In this document: piece after piece, positions 24,116 through 36,687 of the stretch
Numbering within the stretch: the stretch's first letter is position 1
Layout of the letters: each line of letters starts with the position of its first letter
Assembly: GCF_028640845.1 (NCBI RefSeq)
Contig: NC_080540.1
Coordinates: forward strand, 164,629,252 to 164,693,251
Length of the DNA: 64,000 nt
From: Ahaetulla prasina
Taxonomy: Eukaryota; Chordata; Lepidosauria; Squamata; Colubridae
Reading direction: 5' to 3'
Program-made: the position numbers and the translations under genes
The notes under the pieces: generated by a model
Told to the model about the DNA's origin: nothing
Seen by the model: the letters and a program-made list of their open reading frames with translations, nothing else
The model's database searches: none

Positions 24116-24251
24116 CAGGGGTGTCCAACCATGGCAATTTTACAACTTGTGGACTTCAACTCCCAGAATTCCTCAGCCAGTGCATGCTGGCTGAGGAATT
24201 CTGGGAGTTGAAGTCCACAAGTCGTAAAGTTGCCAAGGTTGGAGAGCCCTG
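24116..24251. mobile_element. Foldback hAT MITE
   Basis: A 136-bp palindrome from CAGGGGTGTCCAACC to GGTTGGAGAGCCCTG. Arms meet at CAGTGCATGCTGG. Flanks ATCTAGAT and ATCTAGAG match at 7 of 8 positions. Confidence 0.9.
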
Positions 24252-24391
24252 ATCTAGAGGATTGATTGCCAGCCCTTTTAATGTAGATAAGTGGGTATTC
24301 CAGCATTGCCCTTTATTGTAGCAATTGTTTTATTGTATAATGACTATTTAAAAAGTCAGTGTTTCTCTGTCTCACGTAATACCAAACAAAA

Positions 24392-24668
24392 CAGAGGTGG
24401 GTTTCAGCAGGTTCTGACCATTTCTGGAGAACCGGTAGCGGAAAGTTTGAGTAGTTTGGAGAACCGGTAGTAAAAATTCTGACTGGCCTCACCCCCCATC
24501 TATTCTTTGCCTCCCAAGTCCCAGTTGATCAGGAGGAAATGGAGATTTTTGCAATAACCTTCCCCTGGAATGGGGTGGAAATGGAGATTTTACAATATCC
24601 TTCCCCTGCCACGCCCACCAAGCCACACCCACAGAACCGGTAGTAAAAAAATTTGAAACCCACCACTG
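24392..24668 (-). mobile_element. hAT MITE H1
   Basis: Ends CAGAGGTGGGTTTC and GAAACCCACCACTG. Flanks AAACAAAA and AAACAAAT match at 7 of 8 positions. Two internal GGAAATGGAGATTTT repeat units are present. Confidence 0.9.
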
Positions 24669-25144
24669 AAACAAATCAATTTTGAGTTTCTTTCTCATGC
24701 TTATACAGCTCTCTACCTTTTCATTACCGGATCCAGACTTGGCAATGTTTTTTGTTTTTTTAATTGCTAAAAATCATTGTTACCTTGCTACTCAATGCAG
24801 TATCAGTGGGAAGAAAAGAAGAGTACATTCACGTTTATTTTGGTTAGGAACCAATTCTTTAAGTAGTCTTTTTTTACCAGGAGGACGTTATGCAAGAAAA
24901 GGGAGCAAAGAAGGGCTAGTGAGACACACAACTGTCTATGCTAAGCTAACCTAATTAGTCAAGCAGAATTATGTGAATTGACTAAACTTGCATGCCTTGT
25001 TTACCTTGTTCAGAGTCCAAAATGAAGCCCAACAGAGGCACTGTAAATCACGGGAGAGGGAGAGAGCTACATGGAGTAAATGCCTTACCTTCAGACAGTG
25101 CCAATTTTTTATTCAAACCTTCATATATTTTCTATTCTCCATAG

Positions 25145-25367
25145 CAGTGGTGGGATTCAATTTTTTTTACTATCGGTTCTGTGAGCTTGGCTTGGTGGCG
25201 TGGCAGAGGAAAATCCCCATTTCCTCCCGATCAGCTGGGACTCGGGAGGCAGAGAATAGATGGGGGCGGGGCCAGTCAGAGGTGGTATTTACCGGTTCTC
25301 CGAACTAGTCAAAATTTCAGCTACCATTTCTCCAGAATTGGTCAGAACCTGCTGAATACCACCTCTG
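25145..25367 (+). mobile_element. hAT MITE H1, internally shortened
   Basis: Ends CAGTGGTGGGATTC and GAATACCACCTCTG. Flanks CTCCATAG and TTCCATAC match at 6 of 8. It lacks most of the internal GTATCCTTCCCC repeat block. Confidence 0.85.
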
Positions 25368-25375
25368 TTCCATAC

Positions 25376-27000
25376 TACTGAAGACTGGAAACTTGGGTTT
25401 TCTTCTCAAAAATATGTGTATTTGGCATTGCCCAAATGGCAATTTCTTGCCAGTAGAGCAGGTTTTTCTGTCTCATCTAGATGTAGAAAATCCTAATCTA
25501 AGGTTGGCCATAATGAGATTTAGAAGAAAACATGACCCATGGGAATCAGGAACTGACATAATCTTACATTAGCTAGTTTTCCTATTAGAAATTAACCCAC
25601 AATTGTTTTTCTATCATCAATCCCAACTTAACAACTTTGGGTAGGTTAGACTACAAATTACACAATTCATACTTAGTCTATCAAGTACACTAGTACTACT
25701 AGAATTATGGACCCTGCTGGCTTGCTATGACAGGCTATAATCTAATATATCTGAAGGGTATTAGATTAAAGAAAGGTATTCTCTAATTTTGAATGCAAGA
25801 ATCTCAAAATAACCCCATGGCAAATATAACCTCCACTGAAAGAAATAGGAGACCTGTGGTCCTTTTGCACATCACCTGCTGCTGTTACCTGCCCAGAGTA
25901 CCTGCACTTGTTATGCAGGAAATTTGAAATAACTCCACATGGCCAAGTGGTATAAATAAAGCAACACATTTCAGCTCCACATTATCTTTTATTCCCTCCC
26001 CTCCCCCAATATAGTCTTAGATTCTTAAGTTGGCTAGCCAATAACGTGTTTTGGAAACCTCTGGATCTCCTAGGAAGCTGTATATAGTCTCTTAAGAAGG
26101 CCAGTAATGACAAATTGAATGACACATTGCCCACAATTATTGATCATTCCCTGCCATGAATGCTGTGCAATATTGCTTGTATTCTGTCTCAAAGGCCTGG
26201 CTGAAGTCATTTCTAAGCTGATGAGATGGGTACTCTAGAACCCTTTCCTAGATCCTTTGTAAATGGGAAGAAAAGAAATAGTGAAATATTCTTGGAAGGA
26301 AGCAACTTCAGCCGCATTCATTGTATTCTTCAGACGTGGCTGGCCACCATAAATCTGGATCGTGCTTTAGAAGTATTACTCTAAAAAGACTTCCTCTGTC
26401 GCTGAGTCAAAACTCTATCCACCTATCCTTGAATCAGCAGAAAACTACATCCGCAAAACATCTGCTGTTCCCATTGCTGTCTCTTATCTAGCCTCTATGG
26501 CCTCTGATCTCACTCACTCACTCACTCATCCTCAAAGGTAATTGGCAAAACCTAACAAATTTCACACATCTGTGGGCTGCCATTGAACTGTGCCAAAGAT
26601 GTCTACTTTAGTACAGCTAAGGCTGAGTTATGCTTGTCCATTCATGGACTGGAAATGAGATGAAGACAATCTCAGGAGAACATGGCCGAAAAAGAGAGAG
26701 AGAGAGAGAGAGAGATGTGGTCTGGGCACATTCGTGCTATGATTAGTGGGTAAAGATTAGCAAGTGGGCAAAGGCTCTTAGACAGAAAACACGTGCGGGA
26801 GTTTCTCAGAACAGCTTTATTAGAACAATGATAATATCTGGCTACCATATTTTTGATACGTTCGGTTTATACAACAGTGACCGTTTCAGTGAACACAGCA
26901 TATTCTATGCAATGGAGATGAGACAAAAAGGAACACTCTTCTTGCGCTAAGAAGTTATAATACTGTATAAATATGGATCTACGCACACCTTCTAACAATA
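25376..27000. other. Unique stretch, no gene recognised
   Basis: Contains only small simple repeats: (CACT)n near 26512 and (AG)n at 26694-26714. Confidence 0.4.
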
Positions 27001-27008
27001 GGTTGAGG

Positions 27009-27187
27009 CAGGGGTATCCAAACTTGGCCTCTTGAAGAGTGGTGGACTTCAACTCCCAGAATTCCCCAGCCAGCATGATCTATAAATATGAACAAGTGGC
27101 TGGCTGGGGAATTCTGGGAGTTGAAGTCCACTTCAACTTCATTTCACTTCCAGTTGAAGTTCAGGTGGCCAAGTTTGGACATCCCTG
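27009..27187. mobile_element. Foldback hAT MITE with expanded right arm
   Basis: Ends CAGGGGTATCCAAACTTGG and CCAAGTTTGGACATCCCTG are perfect partners. Flanks GGTTGAGG and GGTTAAGC match at 6 of 8. The loop carries unrelated sequence (ATGATCTATAAATATG) and the right arm holds an extra CACTTCAACTTCATTTCACT stretch. Confidence 0.85.
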
Positions 27188-27345
27188 GGTTAAGCTAAAC
27201 GGCACATTCCACTCTAGTCATAGTTGATTAGAGAAGAGAGTCAACTCCATCAACCATATAAGCGGTGGGGGGGAAACTGTGCCCAACAGGCTTTGGACGT
27301 ACAGGACAATGTTGAAGGAATAATGGAAAGGAACAAAGCTTTGTG

Positions 27346-27432
27346 AATAGAATAGAATAGAATAGAATAGAATAGAATAGAATAGAATAGAATAGAATAG
27401 AATAGAATAGAATAGAATAGAATAGAATAGAA
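27346..27432. repeat. (AATAG)n microsatellite
   Basis: About 17 uninterrupted AATAG units. No LINE tail is recognisable on either side, unlike the array at 3072. The SILFY-repeat frames are artefacts. Confidence 0.95.
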
Positions 27433-29080
27433 CAAGGTGAGAGGCAACTTTTAAATTTAAACCAAAAACCATACAATTGGAAAAGGCTTTAATGTTCATC
27501 TTGTCCAACTCTGCGCTCATATAAGATTGTCTCATACATGTCTGGGAGCAATTTAAAGCCCAATATTTTTCAATTTCCTGACTATCCTTGAAGGAGAAAA
27601 TCAAAAACAAACACAACTATAGCAATTAGCAAAGAAGCATCTAAGAGGAAGCCAGAGTGCCGGTATTTTATCGTAACTCAAATGGATATCTGGGTTCTAA
27701 GCCTAAACCATCCTTAACCATGCTCAGATGAGGATTACTGTCCAGTCCATATCTTTTAGTCTTAGTCTTGTTATTAAAAGGATGAGATGGGCAAGAAGTA
27801 CACAGTATCCTGAATTAAATGAGAAAGACACAAAAAAGAGCTTGGACCAGATCAAAGCAGAAGGCTACTCAGTCTGCAAAGGTTCCGAGACGTGGATATC
27901 TTTTTCAGTCTCCTGTGGCCCAATGTTAAAAAAGAGTTTTTATTGCACCTTCCCACTTGGTTTGCCGGGATACAGATTTTATCCATCATGGCTTTATTTA
28001 TATGCCTGCCTTTAATTTCATCCTTTTTAAACAGTTTATTTTTGGCCAAATGCTGCTACTAATGAAAAACATAAAGGGAGTATTCCACAGAACCAAAAGT
28101 AACAGTAAACAGGATCCCAAAGGATATTCTAGTTTTTTGTTTGTTTTTTTTAAAAAATGTCTCACTGTAGGTCCTTGTCTGCCATGTGAGAGACAGTCTG
28201 AATCCTGAGACCAGAAGGTTCTAGGGGCCCATCTGAAATTTTAGTAGGCTAGGCAGAAATACCATGTTCCCCCTCCTTTTTTTTTTAATTCTGCACTAAT
28301 CAGAGGAGAGTAGATGCAAGTTCTGCTTTGTAATTAAAAAAGGCAGCAAATGAGGAAAGCAAGAAGGATCAATGTTCACCAACACGAAATGTTCATATGC
28401 TACAATTTTCACTCCACCCAATTTGGAAAATCAGTGCATCCATTTATCTCACTGTTGTTCTGACTAATAAGTCGAATGACCTCTATATATCTCAGCCTCA
28501 TATCCCTTATAGTTACAACAGGAATCCCTCCACCTTTCCGTACAGGACAACGGAAGATGCTCGGATACATAACAAAGGTACAGAAAGAAAATTGACAATA
28601 TAATTGAACTTGGGGAGCAATCCTCAGATTTTCCTTTAGGGGGTGCTCACTTAAAAGATCCACACTATACCATCCAGCCTGGTTCCATTTTCCAATCGAA
28701 ACCTTAACATTAATATGTTAATATATACAAAACAGTCCAACAGAGACATAATGGAGACTTTTTAGATCTGCATTTAATTGGCTCCTAGTACAGACATATT
28801 GGCCTCATTATTTTTGGAATCCTATACACCCATCATATCTTTTATTGAGGTCCAGACATCTGGGCCTGAAAATTGGTTCTGTTGCTAGGCAGAAGATTGC
28901 CAAGGAAACAGATTTGTTGCCTACTCAACAGAACAGATCCAAGCAGATAGGCTGCTAGCCACCACAACCATCAAGCAAGCCTATTGTGCAGTCAATAGTC
29001 TACACAAGAGTGATACTTATATAAGCAACAAGGAGATGCAGAAGAGGAAAGATTAGAGAGTAGCAAGATGACTATAAAAG
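27433..29080. other. Unique stretch, no gene recognised
   Basis: No repeat families or exons identified, followed by (ATGG)n at 29080-29108. Confidence 0.4.
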
Positions 29081-29108
29081 ATGGATGGATGGATGGATGG
29101 ATGGATGA
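29080..29108 (+). repeat. (GATG)n microsatellite
   Basis: Six to seven uninterrupted GATG units. Confidence 0.9.
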
Positions 29109-30197
29109 GTTAATTATGTATGCAAATCATTCTCCTACATGAAGATAGCATGGAGCAATACTGGCTTGATAGCAAGTCAAAAATAAGAGGATGGCAGAAA
29201 AAGTCTGCGCCAGGATGGAACTACAGGAACGTTTACTTTGTTCTTTTCCTATGCCTAGCAGAAGCAATCCGACAATGAAATCAGAACAATCTGTTTGCTA
29301 TTTTAGCAATATATGTCAAGATGGGACTTAATTGACCTATTCAAGGATTTGGATAACTTTTGGAGGAGAGGAAGGTTACTCATAGTAGCTAAACGTTTCA
29401 GAATATAAAATAAAATAAAATAAAATAGAAATGAAATAATGACTAGCACCATGGTATAATGGTCTAGGCATCTGGAGCACAGGCCCAAAGCTGCCCCACC
29501 TAATCCACAGCCACCCACCACTACAACACTTTTTCCGGCCAAAAGCCGAGCGCTTTCCCACAAAAACTTACAGATGCCGGGCACTCTTTTCTTAGAGACA
29601 GTATGGGCTGCCACACCCCTTCTCCTTCCGCAAACATTCACAAAGTAATCCCTTGCTGCCTGCCCCGTCAACTTTGAAAAAACTTTGTTCAGGTATTCAA
29701 GAGGGAAAAGAAATGGTCCTGGGGACTAGGTGGAGAGAGGAGAGAGAGAGAAAGAAAGAGGGAGAGAGAGAGGCTTCCTTCTGCAATCCCAAATTGCCTG
29801 TCTAATTGCCCACCCTGGACTTCTGTATACTCTCAGTGAGAGATGTGCCGATGACTGAAAGCAGCCAAGGTTTCAACACCTTTCCAGGCTCACTGCAATT
29901 CAGTATTCAGGGGAGACATTACTCCACACGCTGAATGGGAAGGGAATTTGAAGGGGGAGTGGGGTGGGGGGAGAGGAAGGCAACAGGGTTGTCCAAGCTT
30001 ATCAAACTGGAGTTCACCCAGATGAGGGGTCCTCTGTCCAAACAGACACCCCACTACCACCACCCCACACGTATCTACACATAATTATCCTTACCCCAAC
30101 TTTGTCATGCTCACACTTTCTCAGAGCCAGGGTTCCTGCCATTCATAAGGAGTCCCGGACAAATACATCACAGGGCGGCTCTGACACAGTCTCTGCT

Positions 30198-30200
<3 letters not shown>
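29109..30200. other. Unique stretch, no gene recognised
   Basis: The minus frame 29303-29671 (122 aa) has no feature I recognise. GA-rich runs lie at 29732-29773. Confidence 0.35.
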
Positions 30201-30229
<29 letters not shown>

Positions 30230-30575
30230 TCAGATCCATTTCAGACATACAAATCTCTCTCTTGCTCTCTCTCTCTCTCTCTCTCTCTCCCTCTCCCTCT
30301 CTCTCTTTCTCCCTTTCTCTCCCTCCCTCTCTCTTTCTCTCTCTCTTTCTCCCTTTCTCTCCCTCCCTCTCTCTTTCTCTCTCTCTCTTTCTCCCTCTTT
30401 CTCTCCCTCCCTCTCTCTTTCTCTCTCTCTCTTTCTCCCTCTTTCTCTCCCTCCCTCTTTCTCTCTTTCTCTCTCTCTCTCTCTCCCCCCCTCCCTCTCT
30501 TTCTCTCTCTTTCTCTCCCTCTCTCTCTTTCTCTCCCTCTCTTTCTCCCTCTCTTTCTCTCCCTCTCTCTCTTTC
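30201..30575 (+). repeat. (TG)n followed by a 320-bp CT-rich tract
   Basis: A TG run at 30201-30229 is followed after about 25 bp by nearly pure pyrimidine with CTCTCTTTCTCCC sub-repeats. The Leu/Ser- and Arg/Glu-rich frames on either strand are artefacts. Confidence 0.93.
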
Positions 30576-30589
30576 AAGAAGACCTTCCC

Positions 30590-31260
30590 CCTTCCACGGG
30601 ATCACCCACCGTGCCGGACTCGAAGACTTGGAAACTCCAAAAAGAAAGCGGACCAGTCCAGATATCCAAGCGCCAAATCAAGGGATCTGACCTCCCACCT
30701 TAGCTCAAGGCCCAGCCGACTGCCGACTCACCTGTTTCCCCGGGCAGGCTACAGACGAGCTGGGGTGGTGGTGGGGGACGACGACCCCGAGAGACACCTG
30801 GAAAGCTCCGGGAACTTTCCACGTCCCGTCTCTCCCCGCCGCTCCTGGGCGAGTAGGAGCCTCCCTCGCGTTGAGAATCTCTCTCTCTCTCTCTCTCTCT
30901 CTGTTTTTTAACGTTCGCTAAGAAATCATTATACTCGGCTATTCATAACCCCAGTAGATCATGTGACACAGCCCTGAAAATATACAGCACATTTTTTCAA
31001 AAACCACAGAATGACTTCAGGCGAAGACACGGAAAATATTTTCTCTCTTCTCCTCCTCTCGCTGCCGCCGCCGCCGCCGCCGCCACTGCCGCTCCCCCTG
31101 CGCCCAGGCGTCTGTCACAGCTGGGCTGTGGGACATGTTCCCATGTCCCACAACCCAGCGGCTTCCTCCACCAAGCCAGGATGCGGCCGGAGCCTCCCCG
31201 TCCACCCTCAGAGACCCCCAAAGACGGATAGACGTTGTGAACCAATACTCGGGGTTCAGC
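30590..31260. other. GC-richer segment with (CCG)n and CT runs
   Basis: CpGs are denser than in flanks and a (GCC)7 run lies near 31063-31085. It could be a weak CpG island. No exon is convincing on either strand. Confidence 0.4.
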
Positions 31261-32014
31261 CTAAAGAAACCCAAGCCGTTTATAACAACCCTCCAGTTAA
31301 CTCTCTCTACCTGTCACTCTCTTGAGGGCGAACCTTTCTTTCCACTACACACCAATATTTTTGTGAGTGCATTTGCGAGTCACAATTTTGTCAAGCGGCT
31401 TTGCCAGGTGGGGGGAGTGGATCCCAGTAATCTCCGAGTCGGTCTGGTTTTCGACAAGGTGCCAACGGGTCCTGTTCCAAAAAGTAGCCGGTGGGACCAC
31501 ACGGGGAAAAAACTAAATCATTACTCTTAAATAAACAGAGTTAAATACAATCGCTTCCATTCAGGAAATTCTCCCTCCTGTCATGTTAGAAATTAACTAA
31601 CCCGTGATACCAACTTTTGGAGGTCTTCGGGATGAGGGCACATCTCAGCTTTCACACTGAAACCTGGAGATCTTGGTACTTCTTTGCTCTAAGTAAAGAC
31701 CAGTAAGAGCAGAGAAAGAAAGAAATTGTCTTACCACCTTTTCTTAATCTCTTCCTTCTCTACCCCCACCATTGCTTAGCCTTATGTAATTTTTAAAGAG
31801 CCAAGGAAGTTTTTATAAGGCACTATCAGTCCACATGGCTTTAAAGGAAGCAGTGACCTCAGCTAATATGATTGACCCTGCCCAGCATAGTCCTCAGCCT
31901 GGTGCCCTCCAGACATTGGCACAGAATTCTGGGCACTGTAGTACCCACACTTTGGGAGGATCCTAAAAAACTCTCTTTTTGGTGATTTCTCCTGAGCTTT
32001 GACAAATAAGTCGA
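31261..32014. other. Unique stretch, no gene recognised
   Basis: Nothing supportable; a decayed foldback-type piece may lie near 31895-31960 (ACAGAATTCTGGGCACTG). Confidence 0.35.
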
Positions 32015-32016
32015 TA

Positions 32017-32403
32017 CAGGTAGTCCTCAATTTACGGCCACAATTGAGCCCAAAGTTTCTGTTGCTAAGGGAGATCTTTGTTAGGTGAGTTTTGCCCTAT
32101 CTTACAACCTTTCTTGCCACGTTTGTTATGTGTATCACTGCAGTTGTTAAATTAGCAACACGGTTGTTAAGGGAACCCATTGACTTTGCTTGTCAGATGG
32201 TCACAAAAGGTGATCACATGACCCCCAGGACATTGCAACCATCATAAATACAAGTCAGTTGCCAAGCGTTTGAATTTTGATCACGTGATCATGAGGTTGC
32301 TGCAACGATTGTAAGTGTAAAAAAAGGTCATGTCACTTTTTTTCAGTGCCGTTATAACTTTGAACAGTCGCTAAATGAACTGTTGTTAGTTGAGAACTAC
32401 CTG
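32017..32403 (+). mobile_element. Tigger-like MITE T1, full length (387 bp)
   Basis: CAGGTAGTCCTCAATTTACG at the start and AGTTGAGAACTACCTG at the end, each next to TA (32015-32016, 32404-32405). TA duplication and TIR form fit Tc1/mariner-pogo elements. It is the best complete T1 copy here and serves as the reference for the nested copies. Confidence 0.92.
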
Positions 32404-32663
32404 TATCCAAATACTAGACAACCACCTCATATTGACTCAAATCCCCATAGCTCACTATTGTCTATATAAATTGGTAGCCAACTCCATCAGTTTAAGACCA
32501 AGTTCTAGTCCCGCCTGGAAACGCCAGGAGCTAAACCCCTTCCACTGATTCCATAAAAGTTTTCAAGACTGCTATTTTAAAAGAACACAACATGTTGTCT
32601 CCTGGAATGGTGATTATATATACTACATCTCCACCTTGGACATGATAAGTATTTACACTAGAC

Positions 32664-32799
32664 CAGGGGTCTCCAACCTTGGCAACTTTAAGCCTGGTGG
32701 ACTTCAACTCCCAGAATTCCCCAGCCAGCTTTGCTGGGCTGGGGAATTCTGGGAGTTGAAGTCCTCCAGGCTTAAAGTTGCCAAGGTTGGAGACCTCTG
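32664..32799. mobile_element. Foldback hAT MITE
   Basis: A 136-bp palindrome, CAGGGGTCTCCAACCTTGG to CCAAGGTTGGAGACCTCTG. Flanks CACTAGAC and CAATAGAC match at 7 of 8. Confidence 0.92.
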
Positions 32800-33071
32800 C
32801 AATAGACCACCTGCTGGAAGACACTAGTGCCACTAAATCCACATTTTTAGAGCATTTTAATCTGTGCCATGCTTGTACCAACCACTGGCCCTAGGAAAGA
32901 ACGGCCTGTGTGATTTGGCAACTTTGAACATGCTAGCTGAAGTACGAAAAGCCACTTCATCCTTCCCCGCTGATCCAGGAGGCAAAACACGAACGGTTCT
33001 TCTTTTCTTGAATTCCAGATCTTGATGGGGCAGATTGAGAAATATATTTAGAACGAGATGCCTCTCATACA

Positions 33072-33415
33072 AAGGGGTGCTATTCAGCAGATTCTGACAG
33101 GTTCTGGAGAACCGGTAGAGGAAATTTTGAGTAGTGAGGAGAACCGGCAAATATCACCTCTGGCTGGCTCCAGAGTGGGGTGGGAATGGAGATTTTGCAG
33201 TATCCTCCCCTTGGAGTGGGGTGGGAATGGAGATTTTACAGTATCCTTCCTCTGGAGTGGGGTGGGAACGGAAATTTTGCAATACCCTTCCCCTGGAGTG
33301 GGGTGGGAATGGAGATTTTGCAGTATCCTTCCCCTGCCACACCCACCAAGCCATGCCCACCAAGTCACACCACACCCGTAGAACCGGTAGGAAAAAAATT
33401 TGAATTCCATCACTG
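33072..33415 (-). mobile_element. hAT MITE H1 with four internal repeat units
   Basis: Ends AAGGGGTGCTATTCAG and GAATTCCATCACTG. Flanks CTCATACA and CTCATACC match at 7 of 8. The unit GGAATGGAGATTTTGCAGTA plus TCCTTCCCCTGGAGTGGGGTG occurs four times from 33174 to 33340. Confidence 0.9.
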
Positions 33416-33423
33416 CTCATACC

Positions 33424-34284
33424 TAACCACCCGCCCCCCTCCCCACCATCGCTAACTCACCAGAAAGTAAGAAATACGCCTAAGCAACAAGACAAGGGTG
33501 ACGCTCTTTTAACAACTGCATCTCTCCTCAGTTGCATAGAGAGAGATGAAGGAATTCAGGTCTCCAAATCCCTGATTTGCCCCAAAATACTCAGCTCAAA
33601 CAGTCTGTTCGGGGCCTTCGTAACAGAATTATGAGTCCCGGGTGTAAGCAGTGTACTGGGGCTCCTACGGCAACTACTCACAGGAATAAAAAATGTAAAT
33701 GGTTGATAAAATTAAACATTATATTTATTTTATTGGCACTCCCAACCAAATCGGTGTTGAAACATGAAAAACATGCTGTGCAGCAACAACTAATCAACAC
33801 GATAAACATTTCAATGATATACAAGGCTTGAAAAACACAATAATACTCAGTAAAGCCTCACAGTTGCTGTATGTATGTGATACATGGTGCATTGAAGGCT
33901 TAACATACACAGATTAGTATGGGGCCACTATGCTCACGGGTCCCACGCGAGCAAGTGCCCATCAGGCCCATGCCTTAAGACAGCCCTGCTGTGAAGTAGA
34001 AGTAGAAGAAGTAGTAGGCCTTCTTTTTGCTGAGCTCCAGGGTGGAACAGGCAGGCTCTCTCGATGGAGAGGCTTGAGCAGTCCTGTCTGGACTGGTTGC
34101 CCCCCACCTCCAATAAATGCTGCAGGCTTATCAGGCAAGGCGGCCTGTTCCAACAAGACAGATCTCCTGTCCTGTTCCCCCACCACCACCATCCTACACT
34201 TAGTCTGTTCTTTGCGTTGCTGCTCACATTCTGGGAATCTCTTCCCTCTTTTGTTCCTGTGGATTGTGATCTAGTCTGGGAATA
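33424..34284. other. Unique stretch, no gene recognised
   Basis: The minus frame at 33934-34410 (158 aa) overlaps a transposon end and has no recognisable domain. Confidence 0.35.
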
Positions 34285-34850
34285 CAGGCAGTCCTCGACA
34301 TACAAACCCCAACAGAGCCCAAGATTTCTGCTGTTACGTGAGGCGTTTGTTAAGTGAGCTTTGTCCCCTATTACTGCCTTTCGTGCCTCAGTGGCAGCTG
34401 TGAAACCCACTTACCTTCGCTACCAATTCGGAATGGGAGCGTGCGGGAGTGCGCGGGTGCTATACACGGGCGCGCCTCTTCTGCACATGGGCAGATGGTT
34501 AAAAAAAAAGGGGACATAATGACGTCCAGTGGGTGGGCGGAGCCTCCTGCTGCCGGCACTACCGGTTCAGCGAACCGGATAGAACCAGGGGGATTTAAGT
34601 GAATCACTTAACCTGGTTAGTAACCTGGTTGTGAAGTGAATCTGGCTTCCCCCGTTGACTTTGCTTTTCGGAAAGGGGATCCCCTGACCTTGGGACACAG
34701 CAACGGTCATAAATACAAACCGGTTGCCAAGCATCTGAATTTTGATCACACGATCCTGGGGATGCTGCAAAGGTCGTAAACTGTGAAAAACGGTCATCGG
34801 TCACTTTTTTCAGTGCCATCGTAACTTTGAATGGTCACTAAATGAACTGC
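34285..34850 (+). mobile_element. Tigger-like MITE T1 interrupted by an H2-like hAT
   Basis: Starts after TA with CAGGCAGTCCTCGAC. T1 landmarks resume at about 34596 (TTAAGTGAATCACT) and continue to CACTAAATGAACTG at 34850, where the 3' TIR is lost. Confidence 0.75.
34389..34595. mobile_element. H2-like hAT MITE nested in T1
   Basis: CAGTGGCAGCTGTGAAACCC starts the insert. The H2 blocks (TTCGCTACC, GCGCGGGTGC, CATAATGACGTCCAGTGGG, GGCGGAGCCTCCTGC) follow in order. The right boundary and target duplication are not resolved. Confidence 0.55.
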
Positions 34851-34851
34851 T

Positions 34852-35609
34852 TGTTTGATTGAATGATTCCAGACTGACTTACGCCTTAATTGAAAAACAA
34901 CAACAACAAAAACAACAAACAAACCAGGAATAAGCCAGAGATTGCAAATGAACACATCCCTATGTGCAAATAATGCTAAACGAAAATGGTCACTAGTAAC
35001 CCAGCAAGAAACTAAGATTTTTAGATTGTTTTTTTTCAAAAGTTTTTTTTATTTTATAGACAAACATACAATACATAATCACTCATTCAGTGTGTCATCT
35101 GAGTACATCTTTTGTGTCTTCTTCTTGCTCCTCCAATATTTATCATTTCTTAATATCATCATTTCATTTATTATAACATTTCTCCCACATTTCTTACTTA
35201 GATTTTTAGATTGTGATGTACCACCCATTCAGACTATAATTTATTTCCTGGTTCCATTCTTTCATCTAAACATCACACTGACAGCCAAAACCAACAACCA
35301 CAATTTGACTGAATGTAATATGTGAAGCCCAAAGTAACTACCCTACCCAACTTCATAATTACAGTTCTCAAGAGCTACATCTTCCATGGTCTAGTCATTG
35401 GGGAATAATACTGCTGATGGGGACAAAATTCATAAGGCCACTATGGATACAACTATATCCAGTTTGCCATGCATTGGCAGATGTCAACATTTAAAAATAA
35501 CATCTGCCTGCCTTTCTAACAAATATGTTACACCTGGGGCTAGCTAATGCCATTATTAATACCATATCACTACAAATACAGTCAAAACCACACTTCCTAC
35601 AAACTCCAT
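34852..35609. other. Unique stretch, no gene recognised
   Basis: AT-rich, T-runs near 35028-35052. Nothing supportable. Confidence 0.35.
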
Positions 35610-36075
35610 CATATTCTCAGTGTGGTTTAGAGTTAGAGCAAGAAAGATGATTAGGGTACTGGAGGCTAAAACAAATGAAGAACGGTTGCTGGAATTGGAT
35701 ATGTCTAGTTTAATGAAAAGAAAGACTAGGGGTGACATGATAGCAGTGTTACAATATCTCAGGGGTTGCCACAAAGAAAAGGGAATCAAGCTATTCTCCA
35801 AAGCACCTGAGGGCAGGATAAGAAGCAATGGGTGGAAACTAATCAAGGAGAGAACTTAGAACTAAGGAGAAATTTATTGACAGTGAGAACAATTAGCTAA
35901 TGTAACAGCTTGCCTTTAGAGGTTGTGGGTGCTCCATCCGTAGAGGCTTTTAAGAAGAGATTGGACAACTATTTGTCTGAAATGGTATAGGGTTTCCTGC
36001 CTGAGCAGGGGGTTGGACTATAAGACCTCCAAGGTCCTTTCCAACTCTATTGTTCTGTTCTGTTCTGTTCGGCTA
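35610..36075 (+). pseudogene. CR1 LINE 3' end
   Basis: The frame 35620-35859 reads ARKMIRVLEAKTNEERLLEL and SSLMKRKTRGDMIAVLQYLR, the CR1 RT C-terminus. The CR1 3' UTR ends GGTTGGACTATAAGACCTCC, AAGGTCCTTTCCAACTC, then (TTCTG)n. The ORF breaks after NGWKLIKER. Confidence 0.85.
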
Positions 36076-36402
36076 ATTACTAATGGGGTGAACAGTAGCA
36101 CAGCTCTACTACCGAAGAAAGTAGGCTTTACATGCAAAAGGTCCTAGATACATTCCTTCACTTTTCGTTTAAAAGATAAATATTGCTGAAAATAGCCCAA
36201 CTAGAGTAATAATTGTTACGAGCCCTCAAGTATGCAATACTGGCAATGGCTTAAAGAAGTAGCTCATACACAATAGGGAAATTTTCATACTACTTTGGAG
36301 GGAAAAATATTCTTGGGATACTATGACATCCCTAGACAGCTCAATGTGGAAAGACTTTTCAGAAATGATTAAGCCATCAACATATAGTCAGAAATTTCAA
36401 CT

Positions 36403-36624
36403 CAGGGGTGAAATCCAGCGGGTTCTGACAGGTTCCGGAGAACCAGTAGCAGAAATTTTGAGCAGTTCGGAGAACCGGCAAATACCACCTCTGGCTGGCC
36501 CCAGAGTAGGGTGGGAATGGAGATTTTGCAGTATCCTTCCCCTGCCATACCACTAACCCACACCCACCAAGCCACACCCACAGAACCACAGAACACAGTA
36601 AAAAAAATTTGGATTTCGTCACTG
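36403..36624 (-). mobile_element. hAT MITE H1, single internal unit
   Basis: CAGGGGTGAAATCC to GGATTTCGTCACTG. Flanks TTTCAACT and CTTCAACT match at 7 of 8. Confidence 0.9.
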
Positions 36625-36687
36625 CTTCAACTCCAAGCATTGCCCTAGCAGAGACTAATGGGGAAGTGAAATGCAGTACATTTGGGG

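Noticed and set aside
29446..29478. tRNA-like GGTATAATGGTCTAGGCATCTG
   Set aside because: Resembles a tRNA or SINE A-box only; no B-box or cloverleaf was found downstream.
29964..30911. 315-aa open frame
   Set aside because: Most of it is Leu/Ser from the CT tract; the ends show no domain.
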